Of a stretch of 64,000 bases of DNA, positions 28,305 through 37,369 are shown piece by piece (position 1 is the first letter of the stretch; each line of letters starts with the position of its first letter). The notes under the pieces are model-generated. The model worked only from the letters and a program-made list of their open reading frames with translations. It was not told where the DNA came from and ran no database searches. The DNA lies in contig CAMSYM010000001.1 of NCBI GenBank assembly GCA_947066105.1, positions 1 through 64,000 on the forward strand, given 5' to 3'. A program made the translations under genes and the position numbers. The DNA is from an uncultured Clostridia bacterium (GTDB lineage Bacteria; Bacillota; Clostridia; Christensenellales; Pumilibacteraceae).

Positions 28305-29023
28305 TGTATATTTTTCCTGCGATAGATATTATAGGCGGCAAGGTAGTGCGGTTGTCGAAAGGCGATTATTCGACAGCCAAAACTTACGACGTTACGGCGG
28401 AGAACGCGGCGCGTTCGTTTTTTGCGCAGGGCGCGACGCATATACATGCGGTCGATCTCGACGGCGCTAAGCTCGGTAATGCGGTCAACGCCGACGTCGT
28501 GCGACGCATAATAGCGACGAGCGGCGCGTTTGTGGAAATAGGCGGCGGCATTCGCACCGAGTCGCAGATTCAAAGCTATTTGGCGGCGGGCGCGGGCAGA
28601 GTCATACTCGGCACCGTAGCGGTGCGCGACTTCGGGTTTACGGTCGACGCGGTCGAAAAGTACGGCGAAAAAATAGCCGTCGGCGTCGATGCGGCGGACG
28701 GCAAGGTAGCAGTTTCGGGCTGGCGTGAAATAACGGAAACGGATTCGGTTGAGTTTTGCGAACGGTTGGCGGCGGCGGGCGTGAAAAACATCATATATAC
28801 CGATATAGCGTGCGACGGCGCGCTCGGCGGCGCAAATCTCGAAATATACGAACGGCTCGTGCGCATAGACGGAGCGAACATTACCGCGTCCGGCGGGATA
28901 TGCTCGCTCGCGGAGATCGTCGCACTTAAAAAGCTCGGCGTGCATGCGGCGATACTCGGCAAAGCCTTGTACGAACATAAGCTCGATCTGCGCGCCGCGG
29001 TAGAGCTTGGGGAGAGCGAGTGA
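28304..29023 (+). CDS. hisA: ProFAR isomerase
   Basis: HisA performs the Amadori rearrangement of ProFAR to PRFAR. It is a 239-residue (beta-alpha)8 barrel with the two half-barrel phosphate motifs. MYIFPAIDIIGGKVVRLSKGDY holds the first catalytic Asp (AID); IGGGIRTESQI and ASGGICSLAEI are phosphate loops; the second Asp is in YTDIACDGALGG. The TGATG junction with hisH makes ATG 28304 the probable start (GTG 28301 is the alternative). Confidence 0.96.
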   Translation: MYIFPAIDIIGGKVVRLSKGDYSTAKTYDVTAENAARSFFAQGATHIHAVDLDGAKLGNAVNADVVRRIIATSGAFVEIGGGIRTESQIQSYLAAGAGRVILGTVAVRDFGFTVDAVEKYGEKIAVGVDAADGKVAVSGWREITETDSVEFCERLAAAGVKNIIYTDIACDGALGGANLEIYERLVRIDGANITASGGICSLAEIVALKKLGVHAAILGKALYEHKLDLRAAVELGESE

Positions 29024-29778
29024 TGCTGGCTAAACGTATAATCCCGTGCTTGGACGTTAAAAACGGTCGAGTGGTAAAGGGCGTTAATTTTTCGGGACTC
29101 AAAGACGTAAGCGACCCTGTGGAGCTTGCCGACGCATATTCTCGCGACGGCGCGGACGAGCTTGTGTTCTACGACATTACCGCAAGCTCCGACGGACGAA
29201 AAATATTCGCCGACGTGCTGCGTCGCACCGCCGAGCGCGTATTCATCCCGCTCACCGTCGGCGGCGGGATAAACGGTCTCGACGACTTCGGCGTCGTTCT
29301 CGACAGCGGCGCGGACAAGGTGAGCGTAAACAGCGGAGCTATCGCCGATCGGTCGCTGATCTCGCGCGCGGCGAAAAAATACGGCGATCAATGCGTCGTG
29401 CTGTCCGTGGACGTAAAGCGCGTAAACGGCGAGTTCACGGTGTTTTCGCACGGGGGCAGGATAAATACGGGCATGAACGCCGTGCAATGGATCAAGTTCG
29501 GCGCGGACAACGGCGCGGGCGAGATAGTGGTCAACAGCATGGACACCGACGGCGTTAAAAACGGGTTCGATACCGAACTGCTGAAAGCGGTTACAGCCGT
29601 CGTTAACGTTCCCGTTGTGGCGAGCGGCGGCGCGGGCTGTATCGCGCATTTTATAGAACTGTTTAAAAGCGTGAACGCGGACGCGGCGTTGGGCGCGTCT
29701 GTATTCCATTACGGAGAAGTGAGCTTTGCCGAGCTCAAACGCGCTATGCGCGAAAACGGCATACAAGCGAGGTCATAA
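29023..29778 (+). CDS. hisF: Imidazole glycerol phosphate synthase, cyclase subunit
   Basis: HisF uses ammonia from HisH to turn PRFAR into imidazole glycerol phosphate and AICAR. The 251-residue barrel shows LAKRIIPCLDVKNGRVVKGVNF with catalytic Asp in CLDVK, ELVFYDITAS, VGGGINGLDDFG, GADKVSVNSGAI, the second Asp in VNSMDTDGVKNG and ASGGAGC. ATG 29023 overlaps the hisA stop; GTG 29020 is an alternative. The ribosome site GGGGAG lies just upstream. Confidence 0.96.
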   Translation: MLAKRIIPCLDVKNGRVVKGVNFSGLKDVSDPVELADAYSRDGADELVFYDITASSDGRKIFADVLRRTAERVFIPLTVGGGINGLDDFGVVLDSGADKVSVNSGAIADRSLISRAAKKYGDQCVVLSVDVKRVNGEFTVFSHGGRINTGMNAVQWIKFGADNGAGEIVVNSMDTDGVKNGFDTELLKAVTAVVNVPVVASGGAGCIAHFIELFKSVNADAALGASVFHYGEVSFAELKRAMRENGIQARS

Positions 29779-29782
29779 AATA

Positions 29783-30430
29783 ATGGTAAAAGTCAATGAA
29801 CTCAAATTCGGCGCGGACGGGCTTATCCCCGCGGTAGTGACCGATTTTTATTCCAAAAAGACGCTCACCGTTGCGTACATGAACAGAGAAAGCCTGGAAA
29901 TCTCCATGCGCGAAGGCAAGACCTGTTTTTACTCGCGTTCGCGGCAAAAGCTGTGGCGCAAGGGCGAAATGTCGGGCAATTATCAGCATATCGTAAGCAT
30001 AAAGACCGATTGCGACCGCGACGCGCTCGCCGTCGAAGTGATAAAGGACGGACCTGCGTGTCATCTCGGTACGGACGGTTGCTTCAACGATCATGTATAT
30101 GCTTCGGACGGTTTGCCCGAATTTTCGCTTACTTCGCTGTACGAGCTTATATCGGCGCGAAAAACGCAAAAGGTCGAAGGCTCGTACACCAATTATCTGT
30201 TCGACAGCGGGCTTGACAAGATACTCAAAAAAGTGGGCGAAGAGAGCGCGGAGGTGCTTATCGCGGGCAAAGGCGGCGATAAAGCGGAAACGGTGTTCGA
30301 GATATGCGATCTGATATATCACTTGCTCGTAATGATGGCGGCGAGCGGGATAACGCCCGTCGATATCGTCGACGAGCTTAAAACGCGGCACGTGATAGAT
30401 AAAAAAGTAAAACAACAAAAAATGAAATGA
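29783..30430 (+). CDS. hisIE: Bifunctional phosphoribosyl-AMP cyclohydrolase / phosphoribosyl-ATP pyrophosphatase
   Basis: Fused HisI-HisE of 215 residues for steps 2 and 3 of the pathway. The N-terminal HisI domain (1-about 105) has LTVAYMNRESLEISMREGKTCFYSRSR, LWRKGEMSGN and zinc-ligand Cys residues (DCDRDALAVEV, PACHLGTDGCF). The C-terminal HisE domain (about 117-210) has SYTNYLFDSGLDKILKKVGEESAEVLIAGK and EICDLIYHLLVMM. ATG 29783 is 4 nt after hisF; a frame open to 29726 lies inside hisF and was rejected. Confidence 0.96.
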   Translation: MVKVNELKFGADGLIPAVVTDFYSKKTLTVAYMNRESLEISMREGKTCFYSRSRQKLWRKGEMSGNYQHIVSIKTDCDRDALAVEVIKDGPACHLGTDGCFNDHVYASDGLPEFSLTSLYELISARKTQKVEGSYTNYLFDSGLDKILKKVGEESAEVLIAGKGGDKAETVFEICDLIYHLLVMMAASGITPVDIVDELKTRHVIDKKVKQQKMK

Positions 30431-30476
30431 TCGTTGCGCGCTCGCGTCGGGGTTGACTGGCGTAAAAAGATTTCGG

Positions 30477-31403
30477 CTATTTATCGTACATCGCGGACAT
30501 GCGTCGCGCTTCTTCCGCCAGTTGCGCCGCAAGGTCGGGCGGGTTGAGTACCTTGACCGACGAGCCGTACGATAACAGGCGTTTTGTCAGCGAGTCGGTG
30601 AGCGGCACTTCCGCGGACGCTATGAGCTTTGTTCCGCGTTCCGTAACGGAGGACATGCCCAGCCAATCGGTTATGCTTTCGGCTACCGTCGGGAAAAATT
30701 CCAGTTCGAGATCGACGAATATCTCGTTGTAGAATTCCAGTTCGAGCTTTTCCGTGAGCTTGCTTTCGTATCTGACGAACGTGCGGCTCGTTTTGCGCAT
30801 GTCGCTTATGCGCGACAGCTTGAACAGACGAAAATCTCCGCGCAGTTTGCACATGGCGTACGCATACCACGCGCCCGCCTTGAATACGAGCGTATACGGC
30901 TCTACCGTTCTGAACGATACGTAACCGCGAGCGTCGGTGTATTTTATGTCTACGGCGCGGGATTGCTCGATAGCTTCGGACAGCGTTTTTATTTTGGGAC
31001 GGAGCGACGCCGCTTGCTCGTATTCGCAGTCTATATACAGATCGTCCTGTTTCACGGCGTAAGCGTCGCGTTCGCGCGTTTTGTTCACGCTGTCGAGTTT
31101 GTCGATAAGCGCGGCGTTAACATTGTCTGCGTAGCATGCGGACGTGCGTTCGAGCGCGTCGCGCAGTCTTGACGTTTCGGCTTCCGACAAAAACGACTTG
31201 TCTATCGTATACTCGTCGGACAACATTACTCCGCCGCCGCGTCCCGGAACGGACGTTATCGGCACGCCGGCGTCTTCAAGTACGGCGAGATATCTGGATA
31301 CCGTGCGTTTGCTGACGGAAAAGCGTTCGGCAAGATAATCGCGCGATACCTTTCGTTTTGCGAGTAATATGGTCAATATGGAAAAAATAACCGATTGTTG
31401 CAT
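30477..31403 (-). CDS. WYL-domain transcriptional regulator
   Basis: 308-residue DeoR-like regulator of the YafY/WYL type. The N-terminal winged helix (about 8-60) includes VSRDYLAERFSVSKRTVSRYLAVLEDAGVPI, then a spacer SVPGRGGGVMLSDEY. The WYL domain (about 140-225) includes TVEPYTLVFKAGAWYAYAMCKLRGDFRLFKLSRI, and a WCX-like C-terminal domain (about 230-308) follows. Such proteins bind small ligands or nucleic acids through the WYL pocket; the ligand is unknown. It is convergent with the his operon and divergent from the M28-like gene, a possible target. Confidence 0.9.
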   Translation of the reverse strand: MQQSVIFSILTILLAKRKVSRDYLAERFSVSKRTVSRYLAVLEDAGVPITSVPGRGGGVMLSDEYTIDKSFLSEAETSRLRDALERTSACYADNVNAALIDKLDSVNKTRERDAYAVKQDDLYIDCEYEQAASLRPKIKTLSEAIEQSRAVDIKYTDARGYVSFRTVEPYTLVFKAGAWYAYAMCKLRGDFRLFKLSRISDMRKTSRTFVRYESKLTEKLELEFYNEIFVDLELEFFPTVAESITDWLGMSSVTERGTKLIASAEVPLTDSLTKRLLSYGSSVKVLNPPDLAAQLAEEARRMSAMYDK

Positions 31404-31500
31404 GACTTCCGCTCTTTACGTGCATAGTATAAGTTGTATAATTATAAAGCATATAACGCGCGCTGTCAAGATAAAAATTTGCAAAACCCCGTCAAATCGA

Positions 31501-31529
31501 TTGTAATAATCTTTAAAGTATGCTAAAAT
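31501..31529 (+). promoter_or_regulatory. Promoter for the M28-like membrane protein
   Basis: TTGTAA (31501-31506), 17-bp spacer, TAAAAT (31524-31529); CGGAG at 31556-31560 is the ribosome site for ATG 31566. It lies in the 162-bp gap divergent from the WYL regulator. Confidence 0.6.
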
Positions 31530-31565
31530 ATCGGTAAAGCTATTACTATATTATTCGGAGCAGTA

Positions 31566-34520
31566 ATGAGTAACGAAGAAAATCTCAAAGAAACAGAAAC
31601 GGAAAATACCGTTTCGCAGGAAACGTCGGAAAATACCGAGTCGGTAGCGGTGCAAACGCCCGACGGCGCGTCGAGCCAAGCTCAGGCCGCCGCGCCCGCA
31701 ACAGCGGAAACGCCGTCCGATGCCGAAAAAGCGGAAAATGCGGAAGGTTCGGACGCAGCGCAGTCCGAAACGACGGAAAAAGAGCCTGTTGCGGAAAACG
31801 CCGACGGCGCTACCCAAAAAGCCGTCAAGCCGAAAAAACAAAAGCCCGCGGGCGAAAAGCGCGGAATGAGCAAACTGTTCAAGCTCGTGTATTATCCCGT
31901 GCTTGCGCTCGTCGCGGTCGTCATGCTCGTATTCTCTATAATAGACGGCGTATACGGTTACAGCCCGTCCGCTTACGACGCGGAATACTATAAAGCCGTC
32001 AACGCGCATATCGCGGAGCTTTCCAAGCACCCGCGTTCGGGCATGTCGTCGTCCGTCGATCAAAACGGCGCGATAGGCATTGTCGCCGCTCGCGAATATA
32101 TAGTGGACAAGCTCGTAGAGGGCGGGTTTAAGTCTGTCGACGAAAACAAGCCCGAAGAAGCGGAAGAAGGCGAGAGCATCGTCACCGTCACCGATTGGAG
32201 CGTGACTCAGGCGGGAACTTTCGAGCCGACCGTCACGTTGCATACGGCAACGCCGTCCATAGCGCTTCAAGACGAAATGGGCGTCGACGAATATCTCGCA
32301 GGATATAGTTTGACGAATATCGTCGCGGCTATACCTTGCGGCAAGAACGACGCCGATTCGATAGTTGTCACCGTGCGCTACGACACGCGTACCGATACCG
32401 TCGGCGCGGCGGATAACGCGGCGTTCGTCGCTAACGTTATGCAGTCGCTTATCGAATACGTCAAAAACGGCGTTAAGTTCGAAAACGATCTTATCGTGGT
32501 ATTTACGGAAGACCTTGACAGCGCGTTCGGCGCGTATGCGTTTTTCGACAGCTTTAAGGGCTTGCGCGACACGGCGTCGCGCGCCAAAGCGGGACTCGAT
32601 CTCGAAGCGTTCGGCAATGCGGGTACGCTCGCTATCACGAATGCCGCCGGAGCGGGACTCGATTATATCAACGCCGTTACGGGCATTGCGGGCGGCACGT
32701 TCGTTTCGTCGATAGTTTCCGACAGCTTGCCCGATAACCTTGCGGGCAAAGGCTCGGTCGAAGCGTTCGGCGACGTGCCTGCGGTGCAGATTGCCGTATT
32801 GGGCGGTTTGGACGCGGCGCAATCTTCCGCCGATACCGCCGAAAATATTTCGCAGTCGATAATACGCCAACAGGCGCAACTGTTCAAAAACTATGCCGAT
32901 AAGTTCGCCGGCGCAAAGGTCGACTTCGACGCAAAGAGCGATGTCGACACTGTATTCTTCTCGTATCTCGACGGCGGTTCGATAGCTTATACCGATGTTG
33001 CGTCGTACGTTATCGGCGCGTTGATATTGGCGCTTATTGGCGTTACGGTCGCCTTGACCGTCGTTAAAAAGACGTTCTCTTTCAAAAACATGATGCTTGC
33101 GGTCGCGGCGCAGTTGCTCGTTGTAATCAGCTCGCTCGTCGCGATGTTTGCGGCATATTTCCTTGTAACGCTAATGCTTACGGGCTTTGGCGTGTTGCCC
33201 ATACATGCGATCACGCGCATAACGTATTTCAATGCGGGCATTATTATCGCCGCAATGCTCGTATCGCTCGCGGCGGCGTTCGGGTTTACGATACTCTACA
33301 AAAAACTGTTCAAGGTAACGTCTTCGGATACCGTGCGCGGCGCGGCGATGCTGTTTGGTCTGGTCGGCGCTATCATGAGCTTTGCGTGTCCCGCATACTC
33401 GTTTATAACGTCGTGGCTCGGCTTGCTGTCCGTTGCCGTGTTGCTCGTTACGGTGTGCCTGCACAAGACGTTTAAAAACAAATTCGGGTTCGGCATGGAC
33501 AGGCTGTATCTTTACGTATTGCCCGCCATACTTTGCATGCCGCTCGTGATATCGCAGATATCCATGCTCATGTGGTTGTTGCCGCTCGTGCTCGTTCCGG
33601 TGGTGATGATACCGTTTACGGGCATGCTCGGCTTTGCGGTCCCGTATCTCGATCGCACCCGTCCCGTGTTCGATAAGCTCGCCAAAAAGTTGCCCATGCG
33701 TACTCAGCGTGTGGAACGCGTAGTTACCGAGCGGGTGGAGGACAAAGCCAAAAAAGGCAAGTTCACCGAAAAAACCTTCAAGCGTATCGAAAAGGAAAAG
33801 ATACCCGTTAATTACAAAAACTACTTCGGCGTCAGCCTTGTAGCCGTGCTCGGTATCGTCGTTGCGCTGTTTTCGGGCGGGTTCGGCGTAACATCCGAAA
33901 AGACTCTCACCGAGTTCCGTGCTTTCGACGACGCCGTATACAATAATGCGCTCGTATACGAATCGGTAAAGGACTCGTCGGGCAACTCCGCCGAGCAACT
34001 CGTCATAGACGATCTTATGCTTTACAAGTACGCGCGTTACTCCATAACGGGACTTTCGTGGGACGGTTCGCGCTACGTCAAAACGGTCAAATCGTTGAAC
34101 ATCAACGAGCCGAAGATATCCAAGGACGGCGACGAATATACAGTCACGACGTACGAAGGCGCATGGTCTACCGTAACGCTCACTATCCCGTCGGCGCGGT
34201 CCATCAAGAAGATAACGATAAAAGAACAATCCAAGTCGGGCAACGACGACTACGAAGGTTATGTGTACGAGTTCGAAAATCAAGACACCATAACTTTGCG
34301 GTTGCCTTACGGCTTTGACAACAGCTTTATAATGACGTTCGACGGCAACGCGCCGTCGCGCATAGATTACGAGGAAAAGCTCACCGTATCGGTCAGCGAG
34401 CAAGGCACGGCGCTCGATCCCGTCGACGATTGGAACAAGCTTAAACGCGACTTTGAAGGCACGACCGTTTATAACTCGCTCCGCGGCGCGATAGTGATAA
34501 AACGCACGATCAACGTTTAA
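31566..34520 (+). CDS. Large membrane protein with M28-like peptidase domain that lacks its metal histidines
   Basis: 984 residues. Residues 1-100 are a charged, disordered region (Glu/Ala/Thr-rich); a membrane helix lies at about 107-127. An extracytoplasmic domain (about 135-450) follows the M28 zinc aminopeptidase pattern, then a polytopic region (about 480-720) with several membrane helices, a basic loop (about 715-750), one more helix and a beta-rich C-terminal domain. The layout recalls ER-type M28 peptidases (Fxna/ERMP1). The metal sites are altered: the first His is Arg271 (VRYD), Asp283 is kept in AADN, the Glu pair reads TEDLD (314-318), and the last His in a YHTxxDTxEN-like motif is lost (LDAAQSSADTAEN, about 415-427). 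Probably not an active zinc peptidase. Confidence 0.7.
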   Translation: MSNEENLKETETENTVSQETSENTESVAVQTPDGASSQAQAAAPATAETPSDAEKAENAEGSDAAQSETTEKEPVAENADGATQKAVKPKKQKPAGEKRGMSKLFKLVYYPVLALVAVVMLVFSIIDGVYGYSPSAYDAEYYKAVNAHIAELSKHPRSGMSSSVDQNGAIGIVAAREYIVDKLVEGGFKSVDENKPEEAEEGESIVTVTDWSVTQAGTFEPTVTLHTATPSIALQDEMGVDEYLAGYSLTNIVAAIPCGKNDADSIVVTVRYDTRTDTVGAADNAAFVANVMQSLIEYVKNGVKFENDLIVVFTEDLDSAFGAYAFFDSFKGLRDTASRAKAGLDLEAFGNAGTLAITNAAGAGLDYINAVTGIAGGTFVSSIVSDSLPDNLAGKGSVEAFGDVPAVQIAVLGGLDAAQSSADTAENISQSIIRQQAQLFKNYADKFAGAKVDFDAKSDVDTVFFSYLDGGSIAYTDVASYVIGALILALIGVTVALTVVKKTFSFKNMMLAVAAQLLVVISSLVAMFAAYFLVTLMLTGFGVLPIHAITRITYFNAGIIIAAMLVSLAAAFGFTILYKKLFKVTSSDTVRGAAMLFGLVGAIMSFACPAYSFITSWLGLLSVAVLLVTVCLHKTFKNKFGFGMDRLYLYVLPAILCMPLVISQISMLMWLLPLVLVPVVMIPFTGMLGFAVPYLDRTRPVFDKLAKKLPMRTQRVERVVTERVEDKAKKGKFTEKTFKRIEKEKIPVNYKNYFGVSLVAVLGIVVALFSGGFGVTSEKTLTEFRAFDDAVYNNALVYESVKDSSGNSAEQLVIDDLMLYKYARYSITGLSWDGSRYVKTVKSLNINEPKISKDGDEYTVTTYEGAWSTVTLTIPSARSIKKITIKEQSKSGNDDYEGYVYEFENQDTITLRLPYGFDNSFIMTFDGNAPSRIDYEEKLTVSVSEQGTALDPVDDWNKLKRDFEGTTVYNSLRGAIVIKRTINV

Positions 34521-34595
34521 ACGACGGAAGCGGTATGCGGCGCGGCTTATACCTGCCGTCGCGCATACGGAGTATGGCAGTGTAGCAAACGATGG

Positions 34596-34621
34596 AAACC
34601 GCACTCAATGTGCGGTTTTTC
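34596..34621 (+). terminator. Terminator after the M28-like gene
   Basis: 9-bp stem AAACCGCAC/GTGCGGTTT (34596-34604 with 34610-34618), 5-nt loop and a short T tract, 75 bp after the stop codon. Confidence 0.8.
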
Positions 34622-34904
34622 CGTGCCGTAAATATGTAGCACGCGAGAGCGAGTACGCGTCGAACGACGGCATGCGCATACGAAGATATGTGTCGGCATT
34701 GCGCATGCTCCGAAATCGTGCGCCGCAACGGCAACTGTTTATGCGCCAAAACGCGTGTATTTGCGTGTCGATGATTTAGGTATATTGCGACAGGCGAAAT
34801 TGCTTGTCGGCGTATAAACTCCCGTCAGAGCCGCATTTATGGCAAAAATACGCGTATTTTTTAAATAAAATGATGTTTTTGCTCCGAAAAAGCGCGCCGA
34901 ACAG

Positions 34905-34934
34905 TGGACAAAACCGAAAATTATGTGCTATAAT
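34905..34934 (+). promoter_or_regulatory. Promoter for the GH95-like gene
   Basis: TGGACA (34905-34910), 18-bp spacer, TATAAT (34929-34934). GGAGG precedes ATG 34969, which fixes the start. An 18-bp palindrome 43 bp upstream of the -35 box is a possible operator. Confidence 0.7.
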
Positions 34935-34968
34935 TTACGTACAGAGCAAGCATCGGAGGAATAGATTA

Positions 34969-37362
34969 ATGGCAGTTGCACGCAAGCCTAAAAATACTTT
35001 GAAATTTTCACAACCCTCGTCATGGTGGGGAAGTCAATGGCGCGAAGGATTGCCTATCGGCAACGGCGTTATCGGCGCGTCCGTTTACGGCGGGGCGGCG
35101 AGCGACGTAGTTATGATCACGCACGGCGACTTGTGGTGGCAGGGCAAGGACTCTGCGTTGCAAGACGTCGCGGATAAAGTTCCCGCGGTCCGTAAAAAGC
35201 TCGAAGACGGGGATTTTATCGGCGCGGAAAAAATGCTTTCCACCGAGCTTATCCGCAAGGGCTACCGTCCGCAATTATCTTATCCGTTGCCGCTTTGCGA
35301 TTTTATTATCGATATGAAGCTCGACCGTGCGGCAAAGGAGTATTCGCGCGTGCTCGATATGGAAAATGCCGAAGCTTTGGTTTCGTTCAAGGACGGCGCT
35401 ACGCGGTACGAGCGCAACGCATTCGTTTCGCGTGCGAAAGACGTTATAGTATACGAGATAACTCGCGTCGGGCAAAAGAACATAGACGCGACGTTTAGAT
35501 TTGCGCTGCACGATAAATTCAACGCGCGCACGCAGGTGGCTATGTCCGCCACGCCCGAAAACGTCAATTTAAAAACCGAAAACTACTGGTTGTATTTTTC
35601 GGCGCGTTCCACCACTGGCGCGGACTTCGGCGCGGTCGCAAAGGTAACGTTCTTTGCGGGCAAGCAGGAAGTTGTGGGCGACAGTCTTGTCGTTACGGGC
35701 GCGGAAAAGATACTCGTCGTGATCAAGCCGTTTATCGAAGCGCAGAGAGAAAAAGCGTGGAAGGATTGCAAAGCCGCGCTCACCGAAAACAAGCTGTCGT
35801 ACGACAAGCTGTTAAAGGAACATCAAACGCTACATCAAAAGCTGTTCTATGCGGCGGAAGTCGATTTCGGCGCGGACGCGCAAAAACGCGACGAGTTTGT
35901 CGACGTTGCGGTTGCGCAAGCGGTGCAAAGCGGCGATACCGATCGCGCCGTACTCGAAAAGCTTTGGGCTTACGGAAGATATTTGATGATCACGGGTTCG
36001 CGCCCCGACGCGCGTCCGTTCGCGCCGTACGGTTTGTGGTGCGGCGATTATAAAGCGGAAAACGCTCAGATCGATGCGGCGGGCGATTTGCAGTCCGTGT
36101 ACGACATGACGCAGGCGGGCAATCTCAACGATTTTGCTGAAAGCGTGTTCCACTTGTACGAGTCAGTCATGCCGTCGCTCAAAACCAATTCCACGCGGTT
36201 ATACGGTTGCAGGGGAATATTTGTGCCTGCGGTCACTTCGCCGTCGACGGGATATTTGGGCGATATAAGCGATTCGCTGATACACTTTACCGGCGTTGCG
36301 GGCTGGCTTGCCAATCTTTTCTACGATTACGCATTGTATACGGGCGACCAAAAGTTTTTGAAAACTCGCGCGTTGCCGTTCATGCAGGAAGCGGCGACGT
36401 TTTACGGCGAATTTTTCAAGCTTGCCGACCTTAAATATTACGAGTCGTCGCCGTCGTATTCGCCCAACTCCACGCCCGGCAATCTTGCGGGAACGGGCGA
36501 AGAACACGCGATAGCAAAGAATGCGACCATCGATTTTGCGGTCGCGCGCAATCTGTTTACCAATCTCATCGAGGGGTCGAAAGCCGCGGGCGTCAATAAA
36601 GCGGAAATTTTGAAGTGGGAAGACATGCTCAAAAAGATCCCGCCGTTCAAGTTCAACTCGGACGGCACGGTAAGCGAGTATATAGACGACAGGTGCACCG
36701 ATAATGCCGCCGCGCCGTCGCTCGCTCTGTATTATCCCGTATATCCCGACTACCGCAGTCGCGAAAATTTCGAGCTTAACAAGGCGTTTAACGTCACCGC
36801 GCGCAAAAAGTGTCAGAGCGCGAAAGCCAATATGAAGGCGTCCGATCTTGCCAGATATGCGCAGGTGTACGCGCGTTTGGGCGACGGCGATCAGTTGTAC
36901 GAACAGATCAATGCGCTCGTTCGCGGTATGGCAATGAACAATCTCATGTTTGCCGCCGACGACTGGCGCGGCATGGGCAGCGGGAAAAAGGACGTATGGG
37001 CGCAACCGGTGCCGTTTGTCAACGTAATGATCGCGGGCGCGATGCAGGAAGCGATAGTCCAGTCGACGCCCGAACTTATACATTTGTTGCCCGCAGTGCC
37101 TGCGGAAATGGGCAAGGGTTCGCTTACAGGTTTCCAGACTCGTACGGGCGTGGAAATAACCGCTATGGATTGGGACGTCGCGCGCGGAACGTTGTCCGTC
37201 AAGCTTAAAGCCAAGCGCGCTACCGTTATAGACGTGCAGTTGCCGAGAACGGCGAAACCGCCCAAAAAGGTCGACGCGCAAAGATTCGACGATGCGCGCG
37301 GTCTGCTTGTCGGGCTTAAACTCGCGGCAGGTAAGCCCGTAGCGCTCGATATAAGATTTTGA
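34969..37362 (+). CDS. GH95-like glycoside hydrolase with changed active-site residues
   Basis: 797 residues with the layout of family GH95 (alpha-L-fucosidase/galactosidase): an N-terminal beta-sandwich opening WWGSQWREGLPIGNGVIGASVYGG (19-42) and MITHGDLWWQG (49-59), a helical linker (about 255-300), an (alpha/alpha)6 barrel (about 310-700) and a C-terminal beta domain. There is no signal peptide, so the substrate is handled in the cytosol. The residues used by characterised GH95 enzymes are not conserved: the NxN pair position reads DAAGD (369-373), the SPSxSPE acid position reads SPSYSPN (494-500), and the late Asp region reads QPVPFVNV (679-686). Alignment by eye leaves some doubt. A different specificity, or a separate family of the same fold, is likely. 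Confidence 0.75.
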   Translation: MAVARKPKNTLKFSQPSSWWGSQWREGLPIGNGVIGASVYGGAASDVVMITHGDLWWQGKDSALQDVADKVPAVRKKLEDGDFIGAEKMLSTELIRKGYRPQLSYPLPLCDFIIDMKLDRAAKEYSRVLDMENAEALVSFKDGATRYERNAFVSRAKDVIVYEITRVGQKNIDATFRFALHDKFNARTQVAMSATPENVNLKTENYWLYFSARSTTGADFGAVAKVTFFAGKQEVVGDSLVVTGAEKILVVIKPFIEAQREKAWKDCKAALTENKLSYDKLLKEHQTLHQKLFYAAEVDFGADAQKRDEFVDVAVAQAVQSGDTDRAVLEKLWAYGRYLMITGSRPDARPFAPYGLWCGDYKAENAQIDAAGDLQSVYDMTQAGNLNDFAESVFHLYESVMPSLKTNSTRLYGCRGIFVPAVTSPSTGYLGDISDSLIHFTGVAGWLANLFYDYALYTGDQKFLKTRALPFMQEAATFYGEFFKLADLKYYESSPSYSPNSTPGNLAGTGEEHAIAKNATIDFAVARNLFTNLIEGSKAAGVNKAEILKWEDMLKKIPPFKFNSDGTVSEYIDDRCTDNAAAPSLALYYPVYPDYRSRENFELNKAFNVTARKKCQSAKANMKASDLARYAQVYARLGDGDQLYEQINALVRGMAMNNLMFAADDWRGMGSGKKDVWAQPVPFVNVMIAGAMQEAIVQSTPELIHLLPAVPAEMGKGSLTGFQTRTGVEITAMDWDVARGTLSVKLKAKRATVIDVQLPRTAKPPKKVDAQRFDDARGLLVGLKLAAGKPVALDIRF

Positions 37363-37369
37363 TCGATTT

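Larger units (their letters stand above)
34521..34968. other. 448-bp gap with terminator, palindrome and promoter
   Basis: After the terminator, the gap shows no coding frame that I support (the frame open from 34804 has no ribosome site and precedes the promoter). It holds a perfect 18-bp palindrome at 34844-34861 with centre ACGCGT, and a promoter at 34905-34934. Confidence 0.6.
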
